The notes: a model not told the origin generated them from the sequence alone. Counted from the stretch's first letter, positions 34,070 to 47,060 are shown. The stretch is DNA of 64,000 bases from Isoetes taiwanensis (GCA_021234155.1 JAJEKV010000088.1:310001-374000), one strand, 5' to 3'. Numbers and translations: made by a program.

Positions 34070-35040
34070 CCTAATAAGACCACATCAAGAACGCCAATAT
34101 ACCTTCTTATCATACATTATATCATTTAAAAGGCTACGGGAGAAATATGATGCAATAAGTTAGTATTTTAGTTGAACTAGAAAAGAGGTGTACTGAAAAG
34201 TTCTTCTATCTATTTATTTATAGTCATGGCTAAACTTGATATTGTCCCTATTCATCAATGACCATCACTAGCTACATCATTTTGAGTTTTAGACCTATAA
34301 GGGTGTAATCAACGCACTTTTGAACCTTGCAATGTGTTCATCCCTATATATTATATCTAAATTAAATTTAGATAATGCATCAATATACCCTAGTTATACT
34401 ATATATTTAAGTTGATGGAATAAATTCCCCATATAGGAGTTAACTAGAATGCATCATTGACTATTCTTGTAGAGACTTATAGATGGGGTTTATTGAAGCA
34501 CTTTAACCTATATTTTTATTTTGAATTTCATTATAATAGTTTCTTTAATTAATACTTGATACTAATAACATATGAACATCTAAAAAATTCTTTAGACTAT
34601 AGCTTGTATTGTTAAGAACTCATTCTCACAAAAATTGATTGAAAACTTGTAATAGTAAGAGAAAATAATTCGAACCTCATGCAGCATTTTTAAGCAAAAT
34701 AGGGTTTGGCGACTTCATTGATTTCAAACGATAGCGGACTAAACATGGAAACATGGAAATCCATATGTTTTATCATAATATATCAATTACTTATATTTAA
34801 CAAGGTTTAAATACTGTTATACTAGAAAATTGAAGAATGCACTTTCTAAAGTCTTTGTAAAACATGATCTCCAAAGTTTGAACAATCATACTACCATAAA
34901 GGCTGAATCATTGGTCATGAAATTCTCATGGTAGCTAAGAATCAAATGAAGAAAGACTAAAAAGGCGATAAGTAGATTTTAAAATTGAAATTTCTCTTGT
35001 GAGATATATGGGTTTTACCCACCGATGGCGGGGGTGTGGT
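33250..35040. other. AT-rich intergenic DNA, no gene recognised
   Basis: Stops are dense in all frames. The only clear structure is a run of about 33 T at 34,037-34,069, perhaps the A-tail of a retroposed sequence on the minus strand; no retroposon body was identified beside it. Confidence 0.5.
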
Positions 35041-35082
35041 GGACCATTTTCGAAAGTAAATGGTCCCCGGGACAACTCTAGT
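35041..35082 (+). mobile_element. Helitron-like 3' end candidate
   Basis: A hairpin with a 9-bp stem (GGACCATTT...AAATGGTCC, 35,041-35,066) is followed 11 nt later by CTAG (35,078-35,081) and then a T. Helitrons end in CTRR with a hairpin about 10-15 nt upstream and insert before T, so all three features fit. No 5' TC end or Rep-helicase gene was found, so a non-autonomous element or chance remains open. Confidence 0.35.
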
Positions 35083-35870
35083 GTTAACTATTGGCATACC
35101 TTTCTACTGTGTCAATTTTTAGTGTTTCAATGGCATCCACATATATTTTGATAGTAAGTGTTTGGGGTATAGATCTGGATTCCGCGTTACATTCCCACTT
35201 GTCTTTACAAACCTTCATCTCTAGTCGATTAATTATGAATGATTGGGGACATTATACATTCCTATCAATCATGAACCTCTAGAAAAAAATAGATCAAGTC
35301 AATGGTACCATGCTTATTTTTGTGCTTTATAGTCATAGCATATGTATTAGAAATCAACCATACTATAGCTATGCAGAAACATGCTTGTCTAAGTATCATT
35401 CTAAAAGACACAGCAATACGTAGAATATGGGAGAAATTTTTTTCCATTAGTAGGGTTGTAATTAGATTAAGTATAGTCTAAGTGGTAGAAATAATATAGT
35501 CAAAAGAAATCTTCTAGTAATTTGAGCTCAAGTTGTTCATGAGCAGCACTTTTCAAGCGGGGTTTGAGCGAGAAATCGCTCAAAAAAGCTTGAAGAAAAT
35601 GAAAAACTGAAATGACCACTACTTGGCCCAAAAGAAATAGGAAATTTCGAAATAGTTAAGTGATTAGGAATAGTACCTTAATTAATAACCCATAGTTATA
35701 ATAAATTTACTTTTAAAGAAAAGTAGCTACTAAATCTATGGAAGCACCTTACTTCCTAGAAGTTTCCCAAATAGTAGCAGACCTCTCCTTTACCCTTGTA
35801 AAGCCCGAATTATAAGCTAATCTTGAAGGCCATAAAATCCACCCGACGAATAGTCTGCGAGATGGACTCA
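35083..35870. other. No gene recognised
   Basis: AT-rich DNA with short chance ORFs only. Confidence 0.4.
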
Positions 35871-35876
35871 AAGGAG

Positions 35877-36620
35877 CTACAGAATAGATATAGTCGACCA
35901 TTGATAGAGGCAAAGAGCTCTCGAAGAGGCCACCATCAAGGAAGCTAAGTTGTTGGGAGGACCAAACAAGTAGCTAGGAAGGTTGGAAGCTCCAGCTTGC
36001 AGGAGCGTTTGAAACACTCCTGGCCAGGCGGTGGCAGAACAAAATCTTGAGGCCCTCTGGCCTAGGCGGGACGGCGAGCTCATTCAACCTCTTGAGGGCG
36101 AATCGTTTCACTCTTGGAAGGAACAACGGCTTATCACTTGGTGAATGATGTAAGGCTCGAGGAAAGAGGCCATTGATGCAACTGAAGTGAGGAGCAGTAG
36201 CAAAGAGCAACCTAAAATGATAGGAACGGCCCCAACACCCGGGAAAGAGTAGGGAAGCGACAGTGAACAACCCCAACACGGAAAGTAGGTGGCGACAAGC
36301 GGTAGGAGCAACCTACGGCAATGCGAGCAATCCGGTGATAGGAACAGCAGCAAGGGGAGTGAGCAATCAATCTGGAAGAAAGGAGGAAGGAAGAGAAGTA
36401 GGCAAAGGAAGAAGCGAACAAAGTGAAGCTAAGCGTGGGGGCGAGGTTATCAGAAACCCGCAGTAGGACCAGGTGGAGGAGGATGAGCTGAGGAGAAAAG
36501 ACCACACCAACAAAGGAGGAGGAGCAAGAGGCTAAGAAGAAGAAAGGAGGAGGAGGCCCGGCAGAGGGGCCGGAGTCACAGCAGCAACCATATCAATGCA
36601 GTCAAGGAGGGCAAGATCAG
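35877..36620. other. GC-richer patch with overlapping unrecognised ORFs
   Basis: The composition changes here from AT-rich to GC-rich. Minus-strand frames at 35,974-36,279, 36,108-36,353 and 36,212-36,505 are open, as is a plus-strand frame at 36,263-36,466; they overlap and none has a domain I know. The plus strand from about 36,350 to 36,560 is strongly purine-rich (GGAGGA, GAAGGAAG). It may be a decayed retroelement part or a promoter/leader. Confidence 0.25.
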
Positions 36621-36623
36621 ATA

Positions 36624-37016
36624 TTGAGTCACGAGAAGAAGAAGCGTGACAAAAAATTATCTCCGCCAATGGATCGACAAGGTAGCCGACCCGGTCGAAA
36701 AGCAAGCCTCCACCACCTCGACTCGATTCTCAAGAAGGTCCGCCGTGGGCCAAATTCCCAGCACAATAGAGCTGCTCAGCATATTTGGCATTGCCAACCG
36801 TGTACCCGGTCGATGATCGAGAAAGTCTCTTTTCGGTGCCTACATCAAAAGGTCTATGTAGGAGTTCAAGATGGGCTACAACTACCGAGCCACATCAACG
36901 ACGGCGGGGTCTCGCCAGGAAGTGGCCAAAGCCGAGGAGGCCAAGATCTGCCAAAGGTGGTTAAAAAGCGCGTTTTTATTCTTAAAAACCTTTATAAAAA
37001 TCCCGTCGTTTGCTAA
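36624..37016 (+). CDS. Unrecognised ORF, 130 codons
   Basis: This is the longest ORF of the segment between the large transposon and the second copy of the duplication. It begins MSHEKKKRDKK, is rich in Lys, Arg, Gly and Ser, and has no membrane helix or motif I recognise. An alternative frame (36,871-37,083) contains AKAEEAKICQRWLKS. Coding is unproven; a chance ORF in GC-rich DNA is quite possible. Confidence 0.2.
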   Translation: MSHEKKKRDKKLSPPMDRQGSRPGRKASLHHLDSILKKVRRGPNSQHNRAAQHIWHCQPCTRSMIEKVSFRCLHQKVYVGVQDGLQLPSHINDGGVSPGSGQSRGGQDLPKVVKKRVFILKNLYKNPVVC

Positions 37017-37476
37017 GCGTGCTTATCTGGTTACACATGTCATTTTTTTACCTCCATTTTTGCCCTCATTTTTTCTCCGTTAGGGTTGGCCATTCAAGGC
37101 ATGGCACCATGGCTGCCCGATTTTGCATATCACGGGAGTCTTCGAGACTTGTAATGCCACATTAGGCTCTGCTGGGTTAACTAGGGTAAAACCCACCCGG
37201 ACGGTCAGCCTGGGCTTTCGATTTCATATGGAGCGGATGGGCATATGAATGGGGCTGTTACCTCGACCACCGTGACCGACCATTCAAAGGAAATAGCCGG
37301 ACTGTCACTGTTCATTGTTAAAAGCTTGGATACTCATACTAGAAGCCCGGCCTTCCTTCTTTGTAAGTTTCCTTTATGTCTTCATTTATTTATGCATTCT
37401 TTAAGTTTCTTCCGATGCATTCTTCATTATTTATGCATTCTTGTATGCATAAACAATTACGTAGGTAAACAATTAC
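37017..37476. other. Unassigned; possible upstream leader of the second hAT gene
   Basis: No ORF of note except a 107-codon frame (37,245-37,568) that crosses into the repeat. There is a donor-like GTAAGTTTCC at about 37,361 and a TTTATGCATTCTT word three times near 37,388-37,440. It may be the 5' flank or a noncoding first exon of the hAT gene. The left-copy equivalent is outside the window. Confidence 0.25.
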
Positions 37477-37682
37477 GTAAATCGGTGTCTTTCATAATGC
37501 TAGAATGCATTAATGCTCAAAAATCGGTGTCCCCAAACCTTTTGAAAGATAATGCTAGAATCGGTTAATGCTTTATGTTCTATCTATGCAATATTTAAGT
37601 TATTGCGGTTTGGGTTCATTCTCAATGTCATTATAAATTGTAAATATTGCATGCGAGGTTCGCGGTGAGGCCGGAAGTATTC

Positions 37683-40483
37683 ATGGCTCGTAAAAACATA
37701 CGATATGGGATAAGTACACCAAGAATAAGCAAAATACAAATTCATGGGGTTTATACTTGGGAATCGTGATACGTGATGAGCGTTCGCGGTGGCACAAGAA
37801 CCGTCTTGTAGCTCACCTTGGTGGAATATCTGGTTATGTAGCGCGAAGCATGCACACAAGTAACTCGAAGCCTATGCGGCCCACATGAATTAGCGAGGAG
37901 GCTTGGGTTCGAGAAACAAGCGTTCTAGAAAGCGAAGAACATTCCTATTAATAGCGATGTGAGGATGTTAATGATGGTGTTGAGGCTGGTGGATTAGATG
38001 CGGTATTGGATTTCAGCCACGAGGCCTCATCTAGTGCAGCCACTTCTCATGAGTTTTCCATTCCACAACCTATGAAGTTGAGTCTCGGCCAAAGCACATT
38101 CAAGAAGGGATCGAAGGCGTCAAAAGCAGGCGCCATTATGATCAAGAAAAGTGCAAACTCTATGATGGTAAGGTGCATCGTTGAAGCTAATCTCTCATTC
38201 AATCTTTTGAGGATGTCTTGTTGGAGAAACATGTTGGCGGACTTTTTCAAGAAATAGGGGAGAAATATAGTGGTATTTCTTATCATGAATTGAGAGGAAA
38301 ATATTTGCGCCAAAGGAATTTTTAAATGTGGAACACAAAGTTCAAAATGTCAAAGCACTTTGGCCAAAATATGGTGTTACAATCCTTTTCGGACGGATGG
38401 GTGGACACAAACAAGCGTGGGCTGGTAAACATTTTGGTATCTTGTTGTTATGGAACTATGTATTTGAAATCAATTGATTCTCTTGGTGTAGAAATAACTG
38501 TTGATGGTCCATGGCTAGCTGAAATGTTATCTGGCGCAATAAAAAAGTAGGGCACTGAAAATGTGGTTACAAGTTGTCACGGACAACTTGCGACTAATTA
38601 TATTCGCATGGGAGGGCTTTTGGAAGTTGAATTTCCCAAGCTTGTGTGGACTCCATGTGCTTCACATTGCTTGGATTTGTTATTGGAGGATATTGGGAAG
38701 TTAAATTGGGTTAATGAGGTGCACAAAAAGCTAATTGTTTGGTCGGGCTATTCCACGAAGAAAAAGAATGCAAGGAAAATTTTCAGCCACTATTCTAACC
38801 TTGTGATTATTAGGCCAAGTGCAACTTCGATTTGGGTATATTCTTATTGTGCTTGAGAGGCTTGTAAAAGTTTGGAATGCCTTGAAACAAAGCTGTTGTT
38901 AGCAATTATTGGAATGATTGGAAGGACTCTACCAAAGCGTGATGCTATGAGGGTTAAGTCCATTATATTAGATCACGCTACTTTGCCTTCTATTTTACTT
39001 GTGGTTTACTATAATCGACCACTATTTTACGTATTACCTTCACGGATGATGAAGGATCAACAATGGGATTATTATATGAGTTTATGAGGGAGGCGAGATG
39101 CATCCTAGAACAAGGAGCTAGAGAGGGTGGTAGGGATAAAGACAAGTAAGTGTTTCTTTTTGCAATTCTTGTTGTATTTTCCTTCTTGCCAAAGCATTAT
39201 GTATTTTTCCTTGCAAATTACAAAAGATTTTCTGATTTTCTGATTTATAGGTTGCTGATTTTTTTGATTTAAATTGACATATAGCTTCATGTTTTGTTAA
39301 ATACATTTCTTGCTTTAAAAAAAAATTTAAAAGGCTGCATTTTGTTTTATTTTAGGTACAAGGAGGTGTTGGAAAAGGTTTGGCGGCGTTGGGCTTGGTT
39401 TAAAAACCTATTCATATCGTTCGCGTTACATTTTGCATCCTCTTTGGAAACCTCAAGACCATGCAACAATGATGAGCCAAGAGTTGGTGACGGATGGCTT
39501 TCATATATACAAAAGGTCTATTCCGTTAGAAAGTCTTGAGAGGTTGCAAGGCGAGTTAGATATGTATAGGAATGGTGTTGGCGATTCACTAACGAGCTAT
39601 CAAAATCACAAGGTGCAAAATGTAAGCTGTCTCTTGGTGGGAAAAGGTATGGAGATAATGTGCCGTTACTTGCATCCTTGGCATGTAGGATATTATCACA
39701 GGTACACTTCCTTTTTTTTTTTTTCATATATATTTGGAGCGATTACCTGGGTACACTTCTTTCTAAATTGCTTTGATTGCTCTTGCTACTTTATGTCGTT
39801 AGGATTGCTCTTAGTCTTCTTTGAAAAAAGCTGGAATGCACATGCATTAGCTCATACTAAGAGGAGGAATCGTCTAAAGGTGAAACAACTTGACTTAGTA
39901 TATATCGGGGAGAACTTAAGGCTTGTCTGCGACTTTGAAACTCATCTTGGGGACTTCAATGCGGGTTCAAGACTCTTTGTTTGCCTTGTCATGTTTTCTT
40001 TGAACTAGTTTGTTTGTAGGCCCGAATGATATATTTTGCTTTTCAATAGGTTAATCCAGGATGAGATTGATATTGAAAAAGACCCTGAATACACGGTTGA
40101 TATTGATGCACAAGTAGCTCAAGCTTATTTTGAGGATCGCGGCGGCTATAGTATTAGACCGGATTACAAGAAGCGGATCTAGGGCAGCAGCTACACAAAC
40201 TAGCAATGATTTGCATGCAAGTAGGCGTGGGCGTGGTGTGGGCGTGGTCGTGGAGGAAGTGGCACAAGGAGAACTATAACAACTAGAGCTTCTGGCGCAT
40301 CGGGATCGGGGAGTTTTGTTGATGATGACAATAATAACAATGAACTAATTAGTGAGAATTATGAGGAGGAAGACTTTGAACATGAGTTGTTAGATGAGGA
40401 TTCAGCAATGAGTCTGTCGGATGCAATGGAAGACAGATAATGATCGACAACAGTCATCTAATGATGAAGAGGAGGCTATTTGA
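37683..40483 (+). pseudogene. hAT transposase, second copy, many frameshifts
   Basis: Counterpart of 204-3,012. The run of six A after the start (CGTAAAAAACAT) is five here, so the frame is lost at about codon 5. Further single-base and few-base indels follow, for example near 38,389, 38,570, 38,745 and 39,375. The longest remaining frames keep the AMSCW/DUF659 core in pieces (38,326-38,550; 38,563-38,856). Intron boundaries corresponding to exon 1 (GTAAGTG) and exon 2 survive. The Arg-Gly tail is shortened. It may be a pseudogene, or an intact gene with consensus errors. Confidence 0.75.
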
Positions 40484-40847
40484 TACTTGAGCATTGCAAT
40501 GCTATTATGTTTCTTCTACTGTTATGTTAATTAAAAGCTGTAATCTTTGTATATTTAGGAAATTACTTGTTGAGTTGATATTACCAAGCTGTAGTTCACT
40601 TACGGTTTTAAATTCTGAGAATGTAATGGTGGAAAAAAAATGTTTCTTTGCATTATGCTTGCAACTTCGTTGGATTATGCATGCATGCAAATGTGAACTA
40701 CCTTGGATTATGGATTATGCATGCATGCAAATGTGAGGAAGTCTGAGAAACTCTGCCCTTTTCTGAAGTTACAGACATTCTCACACATTTTAATAATATA
40801 ATAATTGGATACGTGGAAAACAAACCTACAAGATTTTAACGATTTTT

Positions 40848-40897
40848 AAAGATTTCAAAGCTTTTAAAGATTTTAAAGATTTTAAAGATTTTAAAGT
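40848..40897. repeat. 9-bp A/T-rich tandem repeat, second copy
   Basis: Same unit and position relative to the hAT gene as 3,368-3,422. Confidence 0.7.
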
Positions 40898-41022
40898 ATT
40901 TTATCCATAAAATACGTATTCTAAGGGTTTTTATTTATTTTTAAAATCTTATAAAAATCTTTGCATCATTACAATCTGGCGTCACCAGTTCTAAGTACTT
41001 GACTACCTTGATCGCACCCTTG

Positions 41023-41157
41023 ATGGCCCAGAGCCTGCTGGGGAAGGCGGTTTTACAACTTTGAAGAAGGCAACCTCTGGCGATCCATGCCAAGCGGGTG
41101 GCATCATGCCCAAAGACCTCCATCGGCGAGGGAGGATTAGCAAGGGAGAAGCCGTGA
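41023..41157 (+). pseudogene. Histone H3 C-terminal fragment, second copy
   Basis: Counterpart of 3,552-3,698. It still shows the coding for ATSGDPC-like shifted sequence and, in parts, the CAIHAKRV and MPKDLH segments, but about 12 bp are lost and the frame changes several times. No continuous H3 peptide can be read. Confidence 0.65.
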
Positions 41158-41382
41158 AGAGCTCTAGTTTAGTAAACTATATAGATATAAGTTTTTCACT
41201 GTACATTTTACTTTCGTTATCTATAAAAGTAATTTTCTCGGTAAATTAATCTCCTCTTTGATATGAAAGTATTCTTGTATAAATTAAATGATAGTAGAAT
41301 CTTTTGTATCATAATTGGAATGCTTATAATTATTTATTTAGCATAAAATTTTAGCATAGAAATCAAAATTGGCTCGAAATCG

Positions 41383-41880
41383 GCCAACCGGGTTGCTCCG
41401 CGCCAAACGCCTCTGCGTTCGCGACGCAAGCCCCTTTCACGCGAACCCACCCGAGTCACTTTCGATTTTGGGGGCAAAATTTGATCAAATTTTGTGCAAG
41501 CAGGATAGTAGAATGCTTAGAATTTTCCTAGAAACCTAGTTTAGCACTTAATTCTTACCAAAAACATCAAAAAAAACAACAAAAATCAATAAACCGGGTG
41601 AGTCCGGCCATGCAGCTCTGCGTTCAGCGACCTTGGAGACTCCTTTCCACTTGAACCCACTTTCGAGTTACCCATATTTGCACTTTTAGATGTCTTTTTA
41701 GCACGAAATAAGTTGGTAGTTAGTTTAGGATTGACCCAAATAGGCATATAGGCATTTTAGGATCTCATAGTTCTTAAAATTGTTGACTTTTGGCAGAAAT
41801 CAAGGCACTAAAGTGGAGTCCAGCCCGGAAATGTCGTTGAAGCCTTGAGGCGTCATTGGCGGCGTACTCACAGGAGTCAT
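41383..41880. repeat. GC-rich triple module, second copy
   Basis: Modules near 41,383-41,460, about 41,590-41,671 and about 41,806-41,880. The first is almost unchanged, while the second and third carry clustered edits inside their CpG-rich cores; the AT-rich spacers are unchanged. Confidence 0.65.
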
Positions 41881-42024
41881 ATAATTCCGATCAAAAATTT
41901 TGCAAAGTTGCATTGAAAAGGTTCTTAGTGCATATGCTAGTCTTCTGCCATGCACTCTAGTGTCTTGTAGTACCCTATTCTAGCTTTTCAATCCATTTGA
42001 ACCTCATCTTAAAAGAATTTCCAC

Positions 42025-42110
42025 AGTAGCGAGAATCGAACCTCCCACCCACAAGGATGAACCCCCGACCCTCCCCCTCCCCCGCGTGCCAACCACTGAG
42101 GGCGGATATC
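42025..42110 (-). mobile_element. SINE-like fragment, second copy
   Basis: A-box complement at 42,086-42,102 and B-box complement at 42,031-42,044. The C-run between them is shorter than in the left copy. Confidence 0.4.
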
Positions 42111-43089
42111 GTTTGTGTTTGAATTATAATCCTTAATTAGATTTAAGCTTTAATCATGTTAGATAATATTAATGGACAAGCCTTAGAGTTAGAACCAAGA
42201 TCCTTAAGCTAGATAGAGACAGCATCTGCATTCGTCCTAGCTTAGTTGTTGCACTTATCTTGCTAAGTGTCTTCTTGTCTACATCATGAGGTAGTATAAT
42301 CAAGCCTTTTTCTTGGAAACCCAGCTAGTTGCCAAGGCCTCAGAAATTGTTGCCATATGTTGGTATGATACACCAACACACGTTATAGATGAACTACCAT
42401 CAAGCATCTTTTTCCATGCCTTTATATCATAGATAATTATCTAGGAATTCATTCTATCTAGGTAATTTAGTCTAACACACCAAGTACACCCAGTGAATGA
42501 GTCTCCTTCTACCACCCTATAACAGTAAATAAGTACCTTTCTCAGTGCCTAGTAAAGTGCCAAATGCCAAGTGGGTCATTTGAGGTAGAGTGGATAAAGG
42601 TATAAAAATAGGGTTTGTAGAGTAAGTAGACATAAGTAATTAGTGTTGTGGTAGTATTTGTTGCCTTGTGCACTTTAGAGGCGATCAAATAGGTTAGGAG
42701 AACCTATTGCGGATCCTCGAGCCTCGGCGATTGGAGTCACTTTCGACAACATCAGCAATTGGAGCGGAGGGGCAACCTTATAAAAATTTCAGCAAATCAA
42801 AGGCCAAGATGGTGTCTGGGGAATCCAGAACATAAATAATAAAGGGGAGCCTATAAGAAGGACAATTAGACATCAAGATTAGACACAAGAGTTGCCAAGA
42901 GGGCTATGCAACAACCAATGGGCATCATGGCACTTATAAAATTGATCACATTAGGGGAGGAATCCTAGTCAAGGATATTCTACAAGTGCCATATTGTCTC
43001 GAGGCGGCCCCACATCGATGACTAATGTCACATTTCATACCACCAACAAGTAGATGACTTCATGGACTTATGATATCAAGTCCTAAAGG

Positions 43090-46000
43090 ATGAAATTTGG
43101 ACATACCTCCTAGGAAGGGCAACTATCGCATATATATAGGCCATAGTCAGATTTGGACTTCAAGCAAACATGCTTTGACTAAGGAGGTATTACAAGCCAG
43201 CAAGGGTGGGCTCCTCATGAATAGAAATATGGCGAGACTGCAACAAACTTCTTCCTCATCAGCCACGATACTTGAGCGGTGCATCAACCTCGGCACACCA
43301 TCTCAAGATCATGATGATCTTGATCTTCGATCTTCCACCTTAGAGATTAGAGGTCAAACACCATCAAGAAGAGCCACCATGGGGGACCAAATACCAGCAT
43401 TACTAAGTGATCAGTCAAGATTAGTCCCTGCACATGGATGCACATAAACTCTTCTCAGCAAGAGAAGTTGCACAGACAGTTAGAAGTGGTAAAAGCACTC
43501 AACATTGTCATCAGCCTTATAACAACAACATGTGACCAGGCGGGACAAAAGAATCGAATCGACAAGGTCAACACAAGCGATATCAATTCGGGGAGTTAGA
43601 AGAATCATCCTCAAATCTACGTAACCTTCAAGGCGGATGAGTCAAACCGCGAAAGATTCTACGGTGGTGAACATTATCTTCAAGCCTTTGGGATGCGACC
43701 GCAGGAGCCTTATGTAATACTACTTTAATGAAGATAGTCAACATCAACATTAAGGGCGAGAAGAGTCAAGAGTCGAGAATATGTTAGACAAAAAAGGGGC
43801 ACCGAATGATTATACAACAACTCCAAGGAGACCAGATTTTCAATAAATTATGGATCATCGCCTTGCTACCCCAGCGACTAACGACTACACCAGCTTTAAG
43901 CAAGCTAGAGGACCTATCAAATAGTTGAATATCTTAGAATTATGGGTGATAACATCCATGATGGGATTGGGACGAAATTTTGAGTAGATTTTTTGTCACT
44001 TCTTTTAGAAGGGCTGGACCCAAGAATGGAGCAAAGCTTCAAGGATTGGGAAGAAAAATGTATGGAGTATAATAATTGTATACATTGATGATAGATATCC
44101 AACATATTGGAACCTCTTAAGTGAGCTTGATCACCTCGCTAAGAAGGATTCAATAATAGGATAACCGTCGACGATGTATATGACGAGTACTTCCACAGCA
44201 TAAGGAATAATCCGACCAAATGAAGGGAAACAATCTAATAAGTCCGGCCAACTTCTTAGATGGCATCAACTCAAAGGTGGGACTATTTCAAGAGGGCAAT
44301 AATTAAGAAAGGGGAGATTCTAGAGTATAGATTAGATCTAAAACAAGAATAATTATTTAATTACATAGTTTTATGTGTGCCCAAAGGTAAGATCATGCTT
44401 ATTAAACTTGTGGCCATAGGATTTATGTAAGTAGTTCTTTAACTTGTAACTTTGCACCTCCTAGATGGCGGACATCTTTAAGAGCAAGACTCTTAAGTCT
44501 AAATCTAGGCGATAATTATGGCAAGGCCAAGTAATTAGCGACACCAATGGAACAAGAGTCAAGTTAGACATCAACCTTAAAGCGGAGCAAAGTAAAACAT
44601 CGGCACCAACTTATGTACATTGGCAACTATGACCTCATCATAGACATGCAATATTAAAGCGGTTAGGGCAATAATTGATTATCATAAGCAAGATATCTTA
44701 TCCCGGCACCAAAGGGCAAGTACCTTATAATTAAAGTTAAGTTAAAAGTACTTGGTGAAGTGCATCATAAGGAATGAGGTGGTACATATTTAAGCTACAT
44801 GTAAATTAGGCCCGACCACAATAGTAAGATAGAAGATGCTACTTGAACGGTTGCCTTGGCCAATTTCTAAGTTAATCAAAGAAGTCCCATGATATACATC
44901 GGATGAAATTTGAGAGCTTTTGCTCTTATAGAGGCGTAGAGTTTGAAATCACTCTTGCACCGATCTGAGAGCCGACCAGCAAAGCTTTTTATAGAATGAG
45001 CACTTCAGAGCTAGCGAGCTCAAAAGCGGTTGTAGGAGTTGATCGACTTGGGATCCTTTTGCCCGGATGGAAGTCTAAAGATGTATATCAACCATGGGCA
45101 GCTCAACAAGCAAGCGACATAATGGATCAGCCCCAAGAAGCAAGATTCTTCTACAAAATCGACTTAAGCTTCGGGCAATCATCAAATAAGGATGAAGAGG
45201 CGAAGATAATTATAAGACTCCTTGAACATGGTATGGGCACTATGACTTCCGCGATGCGCCCTTAAGTCTATCGAATGCTCCACCGACTTTTATGCACTTG
45301 AGGCGACATCTTGAAGATTCCTTGGATGAGTTAGTCATCAATTTTCTTCGGCGACATCGTGATCTACAACAAATCAATGGAAGAGCATGCAGTCCATTTG
45401 AGGGAAAGCCATGGAGAAGCTAAAGGCGTCGCCATTATTAGCAAGCTTTTGAGTTACATTTTGCAATGCCATCTCCACTTGACAAAAGAATTCAGCAAGA
45501 AGATAGAAAAGCCATCCCCTCTAACATGGAGTTCAAGCACATATGGGCTAGTCTTTGCAAAAGAGTGCAAGGATGGATTAAGAAGAAACCTTCAAATATT
45601 TTAAAAAGAAGGCAATCTTTAATATCAAAAGAACAACTATCGCGTGCCAAAGCATAAGGAGTAACAAAATCTTCCATGACCGCATAATAGCCCTATTTCG
45701 GCCATGTAGAATCTATAAAGGCCTACTCCAAGATTAGAAGTAGCTAGTTCTGGCGGGTGAAAAGCGGAATAGTCGGTATATCAAAATGTCGGTTGTGTCA
45801 ATAGACAAAGGCGAAACAACTTCAAACCTTAGGAGTCTTGGAACCTTGAAGTTTGCCAAGCGCCAAGTGGGAAGATTATCGACATGGGTTTCATAAGCGG
45901 GCCTTCAAGGGCAACAAAAGCTTTGTCGCCTTGAGGTTGTGGTAGATAAGTTATCAAAAAAGGGCACATTCTTGCCATGCCGCTTTCCTGAACACACTTT

Positions 46001-46980
46001 GGATCTAGCCTTGTTGTCTATATAAGAGATTTTTTTCGGTTGCATGGAATGCCAGTTCGATCATCACCAATAGAGATCAAAGTTCTTTTTTGTGCCTTTT
46101 AGCAAGACTTCCTCAATATCATCTACACCAACTTGTGGATGAGTTTGCTTTTCATTTCTTGATCAAATGGGCAAATGGAAGCGCACCAACAAAATTTTGG
46201 AGGACATGTTGAGAAACTATTTTGGAACAAAAACAATCCAATTAGGCGATTACATCCACCTGGTCGAGTTCATTACAATAATCTGAAGCAAAGTCATCGA
46301 AGGTGTCTCCTCCATGATCGATTCTGATTATTAATGCTCGACCCTAGTTATGTGGCATAATATAGTGCCCAAGGTGGAAGTTTTTCAACAACGGCGGTAG
46401 ATATCATGCGGTAGTTTGTGGTAGAAGTGTGAGAATATCTTCAAGCGACATGAGCACATCGAGAAAAGTCTAGCGGATAGACATAAAACTCCTCGAGAGT
46501 TTGTCTTTGGGAGATAAAAAATTGGCTCAAGTAAAAGGACAAGTAAGTGAAGCTTTGCATCGGCAATTGTAAGAAGCTTGCTCCTAGGTGGGCGGAGGAC
46601 CCTTCAAGATTTTGGAGCAAGTAGGGGAGCAGGGACCTACAAGCTCGACTTGCACGCACATCTTAAAGTCCATAAGGTCTTTCATGTGAGCATGTTGAAA
46701 AGGCACAACCAAACTTGGGAGGAGGTTTTGGATACTCCAACTTTGTTGGAGATGATGGAGAACAAAGCTGAAATAGTGCAGAGTTAATCCTCGACAAGGC
46801 ATTCAAAAGAAGGCGAAGGTCTCAATTCCTCCGTGTTTGGTCAAGTGGAAGCACTTGCCCGTGGAAGGCATAACTTGGGTATTGAAGTAGGCTCTAGAGA
46901 AGCAATACCTGGACTTTATGAATGAGTTCGATGGCCGAGTCATCTCCGAGCTGGTCGACGCCAACTTGCCAGGTGCTTAG
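43090..46980 (+). pseudogene. Chromovirus relic, second copy (gag to chromodomain)
   Basis: Counterpart of 5,626-9,532, with the same order. Reverse transcriptase pieces lie at about 44,940-45,420 (MSTSELA, then QEARFFYKIDLS at 44,996-45,265, then FFGDIVIYNKSMEEH where the first Asp of the DD box reads as Gly). Integrase pieces lie at about 45,660-46,340. The C-terminal segment with DLHAHLKVHKVFHVSMLK is at 46,578-46,787, and the final TAG at 46,978-46,980. Extra frameshifts relative to the left copy are common, while the last 120 bp appear identical. Confidence 0.7.
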
Positions 46981-47060
46981 TTAAGTGTATGTCTTAGTAT
47001 AGCTTTAGTAAGGCATATGCATTCGAGCTAGTAGAATGCATATGCCCAAGTCTTGGAAGT

